Below, piece after piece: positions 32,560 to 41,809 of a DNA stretch of 64,000 nt (positions within the stretch are counted from its first letter, which is position 1; the number at the start of each line of letters is the position of its first letter). The position numbers were made by a program, and so were the translations under genes. Origin of the DNA: Dysosmobacter segnis (GTDB taxonomy: Bacteria > Bacillota > Clostridia > Oscillospirales > Oscillospiraceae); contig NZ_JACOQI010000001.1 of assembly GCF_014297285.1 (NCBI RefSeq), forward strand, positions 310,001 to 374,000, written 5' to 3'. Below the pieces are notes generated by a model. The model saw nothing but the letters and a program-made list of their open reading frames with translations, was not told the origin of the DNA and made no database searches.

Positions 32560-33576
32560 CTACCTTTCCGTGCTGACGCACACCAGATGGCAGATGCCGG
32601 GAATAGACTCCCCCTGAAAACTGGAAGTGGGAGATAGCAGCGCCCCGGTGGGGGCGAACAGGATGCGCCGCCAGCGGCCCTGTTTCAAGCCGGTGAGAAG
32701 ATAGCCGTTGAATACCGCCGCGGAGCAGCCGCAGCCGGAACCGCCAGCGTGCATATCCTGTCGGTCCCGGTCATAGAGGAGCATGCCGCAGTCCTCATAG
32801 TTTCGGGTCATGTCCACGCCGTCTTGCCGAAACAGGTCCATTACGATCTCGTGACCCAGCTCTCCTAAGTCCCCGGTGAAAATGGCATCATAATCCGCCG
32901 GGCCGGTGTGCGTGTCGGCAAAGTAGGCCCGGAGAGTGTCATAGGCGGCGGGGGCCATGGCAGCCCCCATGTTGTTGGGATCGGTGATACCCTGATCCAC
33001 AATTTTCCCGCAGGTGACGTGAGTGATATAAGGCCCCGGCCCTTGGGCGGAGAGAAGGGTGCAGCCGGCGGCGGTGGCGGTCCACTGGGCGGTAGGGGAG
33101 CGCTGGCTGCCATAGGGGACTGGCATCCGGTACTGCCGCTCGGCGGTGCAGAAGTGGGAGCTTGCTTGGGCGGCGACGGTTTCCGCAAAGCCGCCGTCAA
33201 TGAGCAGCGACGCCAACGCCAGTGCCTCGCCCATGGTGGAGCAGGCCCCGTACAGGCCGAAAAAGGGGATGCCCAGTTCCCGCAGACCGAAGGAGGAGCC
33301 GATACACTGGTTCAACAGGTCCCCCGCCAGTACATAGTCCACATCGCCCGGCTTCAGCCCCGCCTGCTCCAGCGCCCGCCGTAAAACCCGACGCTGCATG
33401 GTGGCCTCCGCCTTTTCCCACGTTTTTTCGCCGAAAAAGGAATCGTCGCACAGCTCGTCGAAATATTTGGCCAAAGGTCCCTGGCCCTCCATCCGTCCGC
33501 CGATGTTGGCAAAGGAGAGGACTGAGGGCGGTGTCTGGAGCGCAACTGTTCGCCTGCCGATCCGTTTGCTGTTCAT
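32560..33576 (-). CDS. spoVAD: Stage V sporulation protein AD
   Basis: A 338-residue protein with the thiolase-like fold of SpoVAD, the dipicolinate-binding component of the spore SpoVA channel. Family landmarks are NIGGRMEGQGPLAKYFD, DDSFFGEKTWEKAE, YVLAGDLLNQCIGSSFG, GACSTMGEALALAS and DPNNMGAAMAPAA. GRRTVALQTPP at the N-terminus is also typical. It is normally encoded as spoVAC-spoVAD-spoVAE. Here the gene upstream on this strand is the unrelated GLUG surface protein, with a terminator between. Expected expression is in the forespore (sigma G type), but I did not identify such a promoter with confidence. Confidence 0.96.
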   Translation of the reverse strand: MNSKRIGRRTVALQTPPSVLSFANIGGRMEGQGPLAKYFDELCDDSFFGEKTWEKAEATMQRRVLRRALEQAGLKPGDVDYVLAGDLLNQCIGSSFGLRELGIPFFGLYGACSTMGEALALASLLIDGGFAETVAAQASSHFCTAERQYRMPVPYGSQRSPTAQWTATAAGCTLLSAQGPGPYITHVTCGKIVDQGITDPNNMGAAMAPAAYDTLRAYFADTHTGPADYDAIFTGDLGELGHEIVMDLFRQDGVDMTRNYEDCGMLLYDRDRQDMHAGGSGCGCSAAVFNGYLLTGLKQGRWRRILFAPTGALLSPTSSFQGESIPGICHLVCVSTER

Positions 33577-33647
33577 ACCATGCCTCCCAGCTGAAAGTCA
33601 TGCGAACAGTATGCCCCATTTGGCGGGATCTATGAGAGGGAGACGAG

Positions 33648-33685
33648 AAAAACCGGACTGCGCGCCGCACAGTCCGGTTTTTTCT
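33648..33685 (-). terminator. Terminator of the MMPL-GLUG operon
   Basis: AAACCGGACTG (33650-33660) pairs with CAGTCCGGTTT (33670-33680). The A run on the left gives the T tract for the minus-strand transcript ending after the GLUG gene. Confidence 0.88.
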
Positions 33686-33697
33686 TGCTTATGATAT

Positions 33698-36600
33698 TTA
33701 CGATTTTTTCTGACGGGCCTTCCGCAGGCGGCTCCGTATGGTTTGGCGGCCCCGCTTTTTGCGGATCCGGATCACCACCAGCATTAGAGCCAAAAGGATC
33801 AGAACTGCCAGCAAGACCCACAGCAGAGGACTGGCGGTCCGCTCCTGCACACAGAAGGTGACGGTTTCCCGGTCGGAGGTGAACAGCAGATAGCTGCCGT
33901 CCACGGTGCTGTCCTGCTTTTCCCAGCCGTTTTCCGTCTTGACCCAGAGGTCATAGCGCTTGCCGTCCTCCGGGAGCCGGTAGTGGACCGTGTAGGAGAT
34001 AGCGGTCATATCCGGATCGTCCACCGTGACGGTAACGGCGGTGCCGGTGCGGGCGGTGCCCTTCGCATCTGTCCAGGAGACAGGTTCCGAAGTGTGGCTG
34101 ACGGTGGCCCGGCTGCTGAAGCTGCCATCCACCAGGATCTGGGGAAGGGTCTGGGTGTCATCCGTCAGGGAGGAGGTGTAAGGTGTGTAGACGGCATCCA
34201 GTGTCTGACTGGCGGTGAGATGGGTATAGTCCAGATCAGGCCAGACAGCGGAGAAACCCTTTTTCGCCGGGATCTCCGGCAGGCTGTCGATCCCCCGTCC
34301 GTACTGGAAGGGGACTACCACTACCACCTTGCCGTCCGCCCGGAAGGTCAGTTCCATCTGGGAGAAGGTCTTGGGAACAGTGTCTCCTGCGCAGAGAACA
34401 TCGAAGGCGGCGGGCTCTGCCTTCCCGGCGTAGCTGATGCCGTCAATGGCACCCAGCGTTTCGTGGGTGAACAGGCAGCCGGTCACGGAGCCATCCTCGT
34501 CCACATCTCCCGCGATAGCACCGGTGTAAGCGCCGCCGTCCACGGTGACGAGACTGCGGCAGTCGGAGAGCGTTTTACCATAACCGGCGATGCCGCCCAC
34601 ATAATCCTCACCGGAAAGGGTGCATTTGGCCCAGCTCAGGCGGATGCTGCTGTCGGAGCGGCCCGCGATGCCGCCGACATAGCTGCCGTCGGTGGAGACG
34701 GCGCCGTAGCTCTGGCAATCGGTGATCTGACCGATATACGCCTGTCCCACGATGCCGCCGGCATAGTCATTCCGACCGGTGATGGTACCGCTGTTGGTGC
34801 AGCCGGTTAGAAGGGCGCGGGTCTGGTAGTGGAAATCCAAAGAATAGTTGCCGACTTTGGTCGTATCGCCGTCAGGATCGAAGTCAATCTCAATTCCCAC
34901 GGAACCCACAATGCCGCCTAAATTTGTGCTGCCGGTGATCTCGCCTTTGTTTTCAGAGGCGGAGATCCGGCCGTCATGCTGTTTGGCGGGGTCGCAGGAA
35001 TCGGACAGGTCCTGGAAATGATCCCGGATCTGATCCTCCTTGCTCTTGCTTTGATCCTGATTCCAGTCACTTTTTTCGCTGCGGATCAGATTCGTAATGG
35101 AGCGGAACTGGCTGTTGATGGCCTTGAGGTCGGCAATGAGGGTGTCGGCAGAGTCACTGAGCAGTTGGTTCAGAGCTTCACCGCTGTCCAGAAGGGCGTC
35201 CATGGCGTTTTGAAGCTGGCTGCCTTTTTCCGTAAGATCAGATCCGATGGGATCTATTTTGATTTCAGGCTTGTCAGCCTGCTTCCGCGTCAGTTCTTCC
35301 AGACCGCGGACCACCTGATCCAGTCGGTTCAGGGCCTTGTGGGCGGCGTTCTCCACATCCCCCAGATCCTCCAGCGCTTTTTTCAGCCGAGAAATATCTG
35401 CGGGCAGAGCATTCAGCGCCTGCCGCATCTGCTCCAGAGCGGTGCCGACCAACCGGAGGGCGGTGCTGTAATTCCCCAGTACGTCCTTCAGATGATCCAG
35501 AGCTTCCTGAGGATCCTTACCGCTGATGATGGCATCCAGAACATCTTTTGCTGCTGATGTGACTGCCTTATGGGTCTCCCGGGCAGCATCCCGGGCATCC
35601 CGCAGATTGGTAAGGGCTTTCTGAAAATCCTCTGCCGCGTCATTGCCGCCGGTCAGATCCTTCCGAACTTTTTCCAGCGTATCCAGCAGAGCGTCCAATG
35701 CGTCCAGTGCACTGCCTGTGTCATCCAGAATGTCTGCCAGATCGTCCAGCGCCTGAGAGATCCGAGCGGAAAGTTCATTGATTTCGTCAATGTTGCCGTT
35801 GGCCCAGTCCGTCATGGCATCGGTCAGTTCCTTGGCGATGTCCTTGGTGTCCCGGACCTTGCCGGTGAGATCGCTCATCTGGGCGTGGACGGAGTCGGAA
35901 ATGCTGTCAGCGTGGTTGGCGGTACGATCCATGATATCCTGAAGCGTATCCAGCTGGGCCAGCAGCTTGTCGAGGAAATCCTCGCTGAAGGTCTGCAAGA
36001 CCTCCGGCTCCAGCTGGCCCACGATGCCGCCCATGTCCTTCCGCCCACTGACGGAGCCGGTGTTGACGCAGCCATCCAGCCAGCCGGTGCTGCGGCCGAC
36101 GATGCCACCGATGTTATAGCCGATCTGGTCATAGCCCACGGAGCCGCTGTTGGAGCAGCTCTGGATGGTGCCCTTGGAATAGCCTGCCACACCGCCGACG
36201 TCCGTATAAGCCGGGACGTTTTCCATGGAGTTCAGCTGGGCCAGATTTGTATAGTCGGTCTTGGGATCGTCTTCCAGATCGTGGGTGTTGATGCTGCCGC
36301 TGTTGGAACAGCGGGTCAGGGTCCCGCGGTTTTCGCCCACCACGCCGGCGGTGGAATGTTTGCCGGTAATGCTGCCGGAGAAGGCACAGCCCACCAGCTC
36401 GCCGCCGGTTTCATTGACGCCTACCAGACCGCCGATGCGGTTATCACCCATGACGGTGCCGGAGGCGATGCAGTTTAAGAGCCGTCCGGCGTTGCTGCCG
36501 GCCAGCAGGCCCAGTTCATCCTGATGCCCATTGGGGTGGATGGTGCCCATGACCGTCAGATCCTGAACGGTGGCGCCGTTTTGAATGTAGCGGAACAGAC

Positions 36601-36901
36601 CCCGGACGTTGCCGCTGCCGGTAAGGGTCAGGCCGGAGATGGTGTGTCCGTTGCCTTGGAATGTGCCGCTGAAGGTGGGAATCGGAGTGAAGTCAATACC
36701 GTGGAGGTCAAGATCGTTCTCCAGGATCACGGTCTTGCCCTGAGACCAGGTGTCCAGCGTGCAGTTCCGGGACAATTCGGCCAAATCCTCGGCAGTTTTG
36801 ATGGTAACGGTGCTCTCGGCCGCCAGCGCGGCGGGAGCGGCCAGGGTAAACAGCAGGGTCACAGCCATGAGAAGGGCGGACCATTTTTGAATGTGTTTCA
36901 T
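33698..36901 (-). CDS. Large GLUG-repeat/coiled-coil surface protein, membrane anchored
   Basis: A 1067-residue exported protein. A signal peptide (to about residue 28, ending AALAAES) precedes GLUG-type beta-helix repeats at about 60-300, for example GGVAGYSKGTIQSCSNSGSVG and IGGIVGRSTGWLDGC. A long helical stretch (about 300-640) of heptad-like L/A/D-rich coiled coil follows, then more GLUG repeats (about 650-800) with GGIVGQAYIGQITDC. A region of unknown domains comes next, then a C-terminal membrane helix (about 1028-1050) and a basic tail. Its ATG overlaps the stop of the MMPL transporter gene as ATGA, so the two are translationally coupled. That suggests it works outside the membrane with that transporter, but no function is known. 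Confidence 0.85.
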   Translation of the reverse strand: MKHIQKWSALLMAVTLLFTLAAPAALAAESTVTIKTAEDLAELSRNCTLDTWSQGKTVILENDLDLHGIDFTPIPTFSGTFQGNGHTISGLTLTGSGNVRGLFRYIQNGATVQDLTVMGTIHPNGHQDELGLLAGSNAGRLLNCIASGTVMGDNRIGGLVGVNETGGELVGCAFSGSITGKHSTAGVVGENRGTLTRCSNSGSINTHDLEDDPKTDYTNLAQLNSMENVPAYTDVGGVAGYSKGTIQSCSNSGSVGYDQIGYNIGGIVGRSTGWLDGCVNTGSVSGRKDMGGIVGQLEPEVLQTFSEDFLDKLLAQLDTLQDIMDRTANHADSISDSVHAQMSDLTGKVRDTKDIAKELTDAMTDWANGNIDEINELSARISQALDDLADILDDTGSALDALDALLDTLEKVRKDLTGGNDAAEDFQKALTNLRDARDAARETHKAVTSAAKDVLDAIISGKDPQEALDHLKDVLGNYSTALRLVGTALEQMRQALNALPADISRLKKALEDLGDVENAAHKALNRLDQVVRGLEELTRKQADKPEIKIDPIGSDLTEKGSQLQNAMDALLDSGEALNQLLSDSADTLIADLKAINSQFRSITNLIRSEKSDWNQDQSKSKEDQIRDHFQDLSDSCDPAKQHDGRISASENKGEITGSTNLGGIVGSVGIEIDFDPDGDTTKVGNYSLDFHYQTRALLTGCTNSGTITGRNDYAGGIVGQAYIGQITDCQSYGAVSTDGSYVGGIAGRSDSSIRLSWAKCTLSGEDYVGGIAGYGKTLSDCRSLVTVDGGAYTGAIAGDVDEDGSVTGCLFTHETLGAIDGISYAGKAEPAAFDVLCAGDTVPKTFSQMELTFRADGKVVVVVPFQYGRGIDSLPEIPAKKGFSAVWPDLDYTHLTASQTLDAVYTPYTSSLTDDTQTLPQILVDGSFSSRATVSHTSEPVSWTDAKGTARTGTAVTVTVDDPDMTAISYTVHYRLPEDGKRYDLWVKTENGWEKQDSTVDGSYLLFTSDRETVTFCVQERTASPLLWVLLAVLILLALMLVVIRIRKKRGRQTIRSRLRKARQKKS

Positions 36902-39483
36902 TGGGTGTCCCCCTCCTTTCCGGTGACAGAACCCGCAGGCGGCGTGTTCGGTGTATCCTCCGGTGACGCCCCTGCTTCGGGCGGTTGGCCGCTGCCTTCC
37001 GGCAGATCATAGCTGCCGGAGGACATGATGGCGGAAATGTCGCCCTTGACTACGCCATGGATCTCCGCGTCCACAAAGCCGGAGATCCGCCCCCGGACAC
37101 GGCCGTTGACAAAGGTGGTGCCGGAGAAACGCTGAGAAGCGATGGGTGTTGCGGGGAGCTTTACCTGGAAGCTGGTCTTTTCCACGATCCGGTCACCCAG
37201 CACCAGAATCTGAGGCAGGACAAACATGACCAGGAACATGGAGATCAGCGTGCCCCGGCTGAGGCACTGGCCAATGCCTACGATGGACGGCTCCGTGGTG
37301 ATCTGCCCGATGAGGAAGCCCGCAGCGGACAGGATGGAGCCGGAGGTCAGTACCGTGGGGAAGGAGAGATCCAGCGCCTTGATCAGGGCCTCTCTGGGGC
37401 TCATCCGGGTCTTGAGGTCGGAATACCAGGTGGAAATGACGATGGCGTAGTCGATATTCGCGCCCATCTGGATGGAGGTAACGATCAGATAGCTCATGAA
37501 GAAGATGTTGGTGTGCAGCACCGTGGGGAAGGTGAAGTTGATCCAGATACTGCCCTGAATGACCAAGATCAGCAGAATGGGCAGACCCACGGACATAAAG
37601 GTGAACACCAGCACCAGAACCACGAACACCACGGACAGGACGCTGATCATCACATTGTCTCTGGCGAAGGAAACGGACTGATCGTAGTCACTGGTGGAGT
37701 TGCCTACTAAGTACACATCGTCGGCATCGTAGTATTTCTCCACGATGCTGTGAACGGTTTTCAGGAAGGCGAAGGTGTCGGTCCCCTCCTCCGGCAGATT
37801 CAGGTTCATGACCATGCGGGTGTAGTTGGGGCCCAGCATCTGGGCCTGGGCGTCGGTGATCTGCGTATAGGCGTCATTGATCTCCCGCTCATCCTCGTCA
37901 TCCAGCGTCACATAGCCCTTTTCCTTCTCCTGATAGATAAAGAGGATCATATCCATGGCGGATACGGTATAGCTGTCGATGCCGCCCACGATGGGGCCGT
38001 AGTTATCCTCCTGATCTGCTGTATAGGCGGCGTAGAGGATGCAGGCTTCCTCGTAGGAAAGACCCATCATCTCCGAGAACTGCCGGGGCGTCAGCTTGTC
38101 GGTGAGGAAGTAGCCGGGCTTGGCCTCCACATTGGAAAGGCCCATGGCATAATCCACCTCGTCCAGTCCGCTCAGCTCCTTCAAAACGGCCTTTTCACTG
38201 GCGGTGTCCCCCTTGGGGACCACCAGTGCCATGATATTCTGGGTGCCGAATTCCTTTTCCACCCGGTCCGTCGCTGCCTGATGCTCATTGCGGCGAACGG
38301 TCATGACGGCGTTGTCGCCATACACATAGGGGCACTGGTTGGAGAGGAAGAAGCCTCCCACCACGCACACGATGAATACGGGCACGCCCACATGACGCAG
38401 GGCATAGACCAGCTTGCCCCAGCGGTCGATCTGGGGGATGAAGTTCTTGTGGCGGGTCCGCTCCATCGCCTTGGAGAAGAGCATCAGCAGTCCGGGCATC
38501 AGGGTGAACACGGCCAGCATACTCAGCAGGATGGCCTTGATGAGCACCAGACCCAGGTCAAAGCCGATGCGGAACTGCATGAACATCATGGCGGCCAGAC
38601 CGGAAATGGTGGTCAGGCTGCTGGCGGAGATAGAGGGAATGGCGGCGCTGACAGCGATGATGCAGGCCGTCCGGTCATCCGGGGCGTGTTCCCGCTCTTC
38701 CAGAAAGCGGTGAAGCAGGATGATGGAGTAGTCGATGGCCAACGCAAGCTGGAGCACTACCGTCACAGAGTCGGACACGAAGGAGATCTCGCCGAAGATA
38801 AAGTTGGTGCCCTTGTTCAGCAGCGCCGCCGCCACAAAGGTCAGCAACAGCACCGGCACCTCGGCGTAGGAACGGGAGGTCAGCAGCAGCACCAGCACGA
38901 TGACCAGCGCGGCCACCACTAAGATAATGCCCATTTCCTCATTCAGCGTTTCGGATTTGGAGTAGCCCACATCGGTAGAGATATAAGTGTCATAGGGGGC
39001 CAGCAGTTCCTTCACGGCGGCCAGACCGTCCTTGGCGGACTGGTCATCATTTTCACCCCGGAAGGTGACGGTGATGAGGGCGTCGGCGCCCTGCATGTAA
39101 TCCTCATAGGTCTTGTTGGCAGCGGAGGGCAGGGTGGTATCATCCGCCGACTTGTCTGCGTCCCAGAAGTCCACGGAGGAGATGTTGTTCAGATCTTCGA
39201 TCTGATCCGCCAGATCCCGTGCGATCTCATACGTCACATGAGACACGATGATCCGGGCGGTGCCATAGGTCTTCATCTCATCCTCCATCAGCGTCAGGCC
39301 CCGGCGGGTTTCCGTGGTCTCCGGCAGATATTGGGTCAGATCGTCGCAGACCTTTACCCAGCTCTGGGTGATCAGGCTGGCGATGATGGCAATGGCGTAC
39401 AGAAAAAAGATCAGGTTCCGTTTATCCACGATAAACGTGGCCAATTTTTCAAAAAAATTGCTTTTTTTCGGCTGGTCGCTCAT
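36898..39483 (-). CDS. MMPL/RND-family transporter with unusual C-terminal extension
   Basis: An 861-residue polytopic protein of the MMPL family of RND exporters: one N-terminal helix, a first extracytoplasmic loop, then two bundles of about five helices separated by a second large loop. Family motifs are AIDYSIILLHRFLEER in the first bundle and ANIDYAIVISTWYSD in the second. Related proteins export lipids or surface polymers. After the last helix a soluble tail (about residues 770-861) contains FVNGRVRGRISG and VDAEIHGVVKGDIS, a short beta-repeat pattern like bactofilins, and a Pro/Gly-rich end. I chose the ATG at 39483, which has AAAGGGGA before it; the open frame upstream to 39567 lacks a site. 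Divergent from a TetR gene and coupled to the GLUG surface protein. Confidence 0.9.
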   Translation of the reverse strand: MSDQPKKSNFFEKLATFIVDKRNLIFFLYAIAIIASLITQSWVKVCDDLTQYLPETTETRRGLTLMEDEMKTYGTARIIVSHVTYEIARDLADQIEDLNNISSVDFWDADKSADDTTLPSAANKTYEDYMQGADALITVTFRGENDDQSAKDGLAAVKELLAPYDTYISTDVGYSKSETLNEEMGIILVVAALVIVLVLLLTSRSYAEVPVLLLTFVAAALLNKGTNFIFGEISFVSDSVTVVLQLALAIDYSIILLHRFLEEREHAPDDRTACIIAVSAAIPSISASSLTTISGLAAMMFMQFRIGFDLGLVLIKAILLSMLAVFTLMPGLLMLFSKAMERTRHKNFIPQIDRWGKLVYALRHVGVPVFIVCVVGGFFLSNQCPYVYGDNAVMTVRRNEHQAATDRVEKEFGTQNIMALVVPKGDTASEKAVLKELSGLDEVDYAMGLSNVEAKPGYFLTDKLTPRQFSEMMGLSYEEACILYAAYTADQEDNYGPIVGGIDSYTVSAMDMILFIYQEKEKGYVTLDDEDEREINDAYTQITDAQAQMLGPNYTRMVMNLNLPEEGTDTFAFLKTVHSIVEKYYDADDVYLVGNSTSDYDQSVSFARDNVMISVLSVVFVVLVLVFTFMSVGLPILLILVIQGSIWINFTFPTVLHTNIFFMSYLIVTSIQMGANIDYAIVISTWYSDLKTRMSPREALIKALDLSFPTVLTSGSILSAAGFLIGQITTEPSIVGIGQCLSRGTLISMFLVMFVLPQILVLGDRIVEKTSFQVKLPATPIASQRFSGTTFVNGRVRGRISGFVDAEIHGVVKGDISAIMSSGSYDLPEGSGQPPEAGASPEDTPNTPPAGSVTGKEGDTQ

Positions 39484-39672
39484 GGGAGTCCCCTTTCTAT
39501 GGCGCGTTTCAACAGCACATTCACATGAAATCACTTGTATCATATCCGCGGACATTTGGAATTGCAACAGTCAAATTCGGTCATTTGTCAGAATTCTGCG
39601 ATTTTCCAGTTTTTGACTGGACAGAGCCTGAAAAAACTTTTAAAATCTATGCAAACCGCCTGTAAATGAACA

Positions 39673-39701
39673 ATGACAGCCCCCTTGACCTGTGCTATAC
39701 T
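39673..39701 (+). promoter_or_regulatory. Promoter of the TetR gene
   Basis: ATGACA at 39673-39678 and TATACT at 39696-39701 with a 17-bp spacer, 32 bp before the TetR start. It lies in the divergent region shared with the MMPL gene. Confidence 0.65.
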
Positions 39702-39733
39702 CTTAACAGAACTTAACGGAATGGGGCTGTAAG

Positions 39734-40330
39734 ATGGGAAAAAGGTATAAAACCTCCGAGACCACTTGTCAGGCCATCAGCGGTGCGCTGAAGCAGCTCA
39801 TGACCCAAAAGCCACTGGAACGGATCACCGTGGCGGAGATCATGGATACCTGCGGGATGCGGCGGCAGCATTTCTACTATTATTTTACGGACATTTACGA
39901 TCTGCTGCGCTGGACCTTTGAAAAGGAAGCGCTGGAGCTTTTGCAGCAGCAACAGGGCGTGTCCCCCTGGCAGAACGGCTTTCTGCATCTGTTCCAATAT
40001 ATCAATCAGAATCGGGCGGTCTGCCTCTGCGCGCTGGACTCTCTGGGCAAGGAATCTTTGAAACAGCTGCTGGAGGCGGATGTCAGCAGCATCGTGGACC
40101 GGGCCGTCCGGCAGACGGCGGAAGAAAACGGCCTGTCGGCCTATTCGCCGGAGGTGGAAGTGGTGATCTGCCTGGTGACCATTATGATGGCAGGGGCGGT
40201 GGAGAGCTGGCTCCGGGGAGAGTTGACCCAGACACCGGAGGAGCTGACCCGGCGGATCGATATGATGTTTCAGGACTATATTCGCGGTGTGGCCCTTCGG
40301 CTGAAGGCTCCTGCCGCTGTATACGCATAG
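39734..40330 (+). CDS. TetR/AcrR-family regulator (DhaS-like)
   Basis: A 198-residue regulator. The N-terminal HTH spans about residues 8-55: ITVAEIMDTCGMRRQHFYYYF followed by DIYDLLRWTFEKEAL. This form of the recognition helix and the C-terminal ligand domain resemble DhaS-type TetR proteins. The domain's hydrophobic helices include EVEVVICLVTIMMAGAVESWL. TetR proteins usually repress their own or a divergent operon until a ligand binds. Here the divergent genes are the MMPL transporter and GLUG surface protein, which are the likely targets (inference). A cytidylate-kinase-like gene starts 22 bp downstream, probably on the same transcript. Confidence 0.92.
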   Translation: MGKRYKTSETTCQAISGALKQLMTQKPLERITVAEIMDTCGMRRQHFYYYFTDIYDLLRWTFEKEALELLQQQQGVSPWQNGFLHLFQYINQNRAVCLCALDSLGKESLKQLLEADVSSIVDRAVRQTAEENGLSAYSPEVEVVICLVTIMMAGAVESWLRGELTQTPEELTRRIDMMFQDYIRGVALRLKAPAAVYA

Positions 40331-40352
40331 AAAACGAGGAGGGTGTGTTCCT

Positions 40353-40970
40353 ATGAAAAAGCATGTGATCGCATTGGGCCGACAGTTTGGCAGCGGCGGC
40401 CGCGAGATCGGACGGAAGCTCAGTGAGTCTCTGGGGCTTGCCTACTATGACCGGGAACTGCTGAAGCTGGCGGCGGAGCGGGCCGAGGTAGGGGAGGAGC
40501 TATTCGCCGATAAGGATGAAAAGGCCGGCAACCCCTGGCTGTTCAAGGCCTTCTATCAGGGCGGCCCCAAGGTCAAGCAGGGGCAGTCGGCGGAGGATGT
40601 GCTCTTTCAGATGCAGAGCGAGATCATCCGGGAACTGGCGGAGAAGGAGGACTGCCTCATCGTGGGCCGCTGCGCGGATCTTGTGCTGACGGGGCAGGAT
40701 GTGGATTGCCTGAGCCTGTTTATCTGCGCTCCCTTTGAGTGGCGGGTCCATCACCGGATGGAACTGGAAAATCTGGACGAAAAGGCCGCCCGGGCACTGG
40801 TGGAAAAGACCGACGCCCAGCGGGAGAAGTATTATACGCATTATACCGGCCGCCCCTGGGGCCTGCCGGAGAATTACGACATCTGCATCAACAGCGCACG
40901 GTTGGGGATTGAACGGACGGCGGCGCTGCTGGCGGAGCATTGCCGGGAGCTGTTCAGCAACCCCTGCTGA
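40353..40970 (+). CDS. Cytidylate kinase-like protein
   Basis: A 205-residue P-loop protein of the cytidylate-kinase-like family. The nucleotide-binding loop is GRQFGSGGREIGRKLSE (residues 9-25), followed by LGLAYYDRELL, which parallels the CMP-kinase LGWHYLDSG region. Further family motifs are IVGRCADLVL, LSLFICAPFEWRVHHR and the lid-like KTDAQREKYYTHYTG. Members of this family occur widely in Clostridia besides the true cmk and have not been assigned a substrate. GAGGAGGGTGTG precedes the ATG. A terminator follows. Confidence 0.88.
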   Translation: MKKHVIALGRQFGSGGREIGRKLSESLGLAYYDRELLKLAAERAEVGEELFADKDEKAGNPWLFKAFYQGGPKVKQGQSAEDVLFQMQSEIIRELAEKEDCLIVGRCADLVLTGQDVDCLSLFICAPFEWRVHHRMELENLDEKAARALVEKTDAQREKYYTHYTGRPWGLPENYDICINSARLGIERTAALLAEHCRELFSNPC

Positions 40971-40979
40971 AAGTAAAGT

Positions 40980-41020
40980 GAACCCCGTCAGCCGCATTGC
41001 GGCTGACGGGGTGTTTTCTT
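40980..41020. terminator. Bidirectional terminator
   Basis: ACCCCGTCAGCCGC and GCGGCTGACGGGGT pair perfectly around ATT with a following T run. It separates the convergent kinase-like and racemase genes. Confidence 0.92.
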
Positions 41021-41023
41021 CAT

Positions 41024-41677
41024 TCAGGTATTCAGCAGGCGGAGCATTTCCTCTGCGGGGTCAATGACCGGCAGGGTGATCTGTCGGAGGAGAGCCTCTT
41101 TGAAATAGGGGAAGTGGGTGCAGCCAAGCACCAGCGCTTCTGCACCCAACGCCTGATACCAGTTCACAAGCTCCGGCAGACGGTTCTGTTTCACCAGCGT
41201 ATCGGGGTCCTCTCCGGCCTCGATCCCCAACACCACAGGCAGAAGTCCGGTAGAGCGCAGGGTCAGGTCCGGGTTGGCACTGAGCAGGGTCCGCTCGATT
41301 CCGGCGGTGCCCTGAGCGTTGGCGGCGATCACGGCCAGAGAGTGATATTTGGGCGCCAGCAGCCGGTAAACGTCCAGCGGCGTGACGATCTTCAAGCCGG
41401 TTTCCCGGGCAACGAACTGGAAATCCAGCGCGCCGGAAAGAGAATTGCAGTAAATGAAGGCTTTTTCGCAGCCATGCTCCCGCTGCGCCGCGCACAGAAG
41501 GGAGACTACGGTGTCGATCTTTTCCTCCGTGGGAGAGATCTGAAAAGCCGTCTGCTGGTTGGGGTCCTCTGATATCGGGCAAAAGACGCCGGGCAATCCC
41601 TGTGTGCTGAGGCAGTCCATGCCCATCTGGGTATCTACCGGTGTTCCGGCCATGACAATGATCGGTTTCATATCCAT
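41024..41677 (-). CDS. Aspartate/glutamate racemase-family protein (MurI-like)
   Basis: A 217-residue protein of the Asp/Glu racemase superfamily. Both catalytic cysteines are present in context: Cys77 in FIYCNSLSGA and Cys186 in LGCTHFPYF. The N-terminus is MKPIIVMAGTPVDT rather than the IGVFDSGVGG of standard glutamate racemase, and the protein is shorter than MurI (about 265). It may be a glutamate racemase variant supplying D-glutamate for peptidoglycan, or a racemase for another amino acid. AAGGAG lies 6 bp before the ATG at 41677; an internal ATG at 41671 is less well placed. Confidence 0.85.
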   Translation of the reverse strand: MDMKPIIVMAGTPVDTQMGMDCLSTQGLPGVFCPISEDPNQQTAFQISPTEEKIDTVVSLLCAAQREHGCEKAFIYCNSLSGALDFQFVARETGLKIVTPLDVYRLLAPKYHSLAVIAANAQGTAGIERTLLSANPDLTLRSTGLLPVVLGIEAGEDPDTLVKQNRLPELVNWYQALGAEALVLGCTHFPYFKEALLRQITLPVIDPAEEMLRLLNT

Positions 41678-41809
41678 CGCGGTCTCCTTTTCAACCAGAT
41701 TTTATAAGCGCGGGCGCGTATGATGTAAAATCAACGATTCTGCCCTTATTATACGGGCTTTTCTCCCGGACCGCAAGACGGACCGCCTATAAGATTAACT
41801 GAACTGTCC

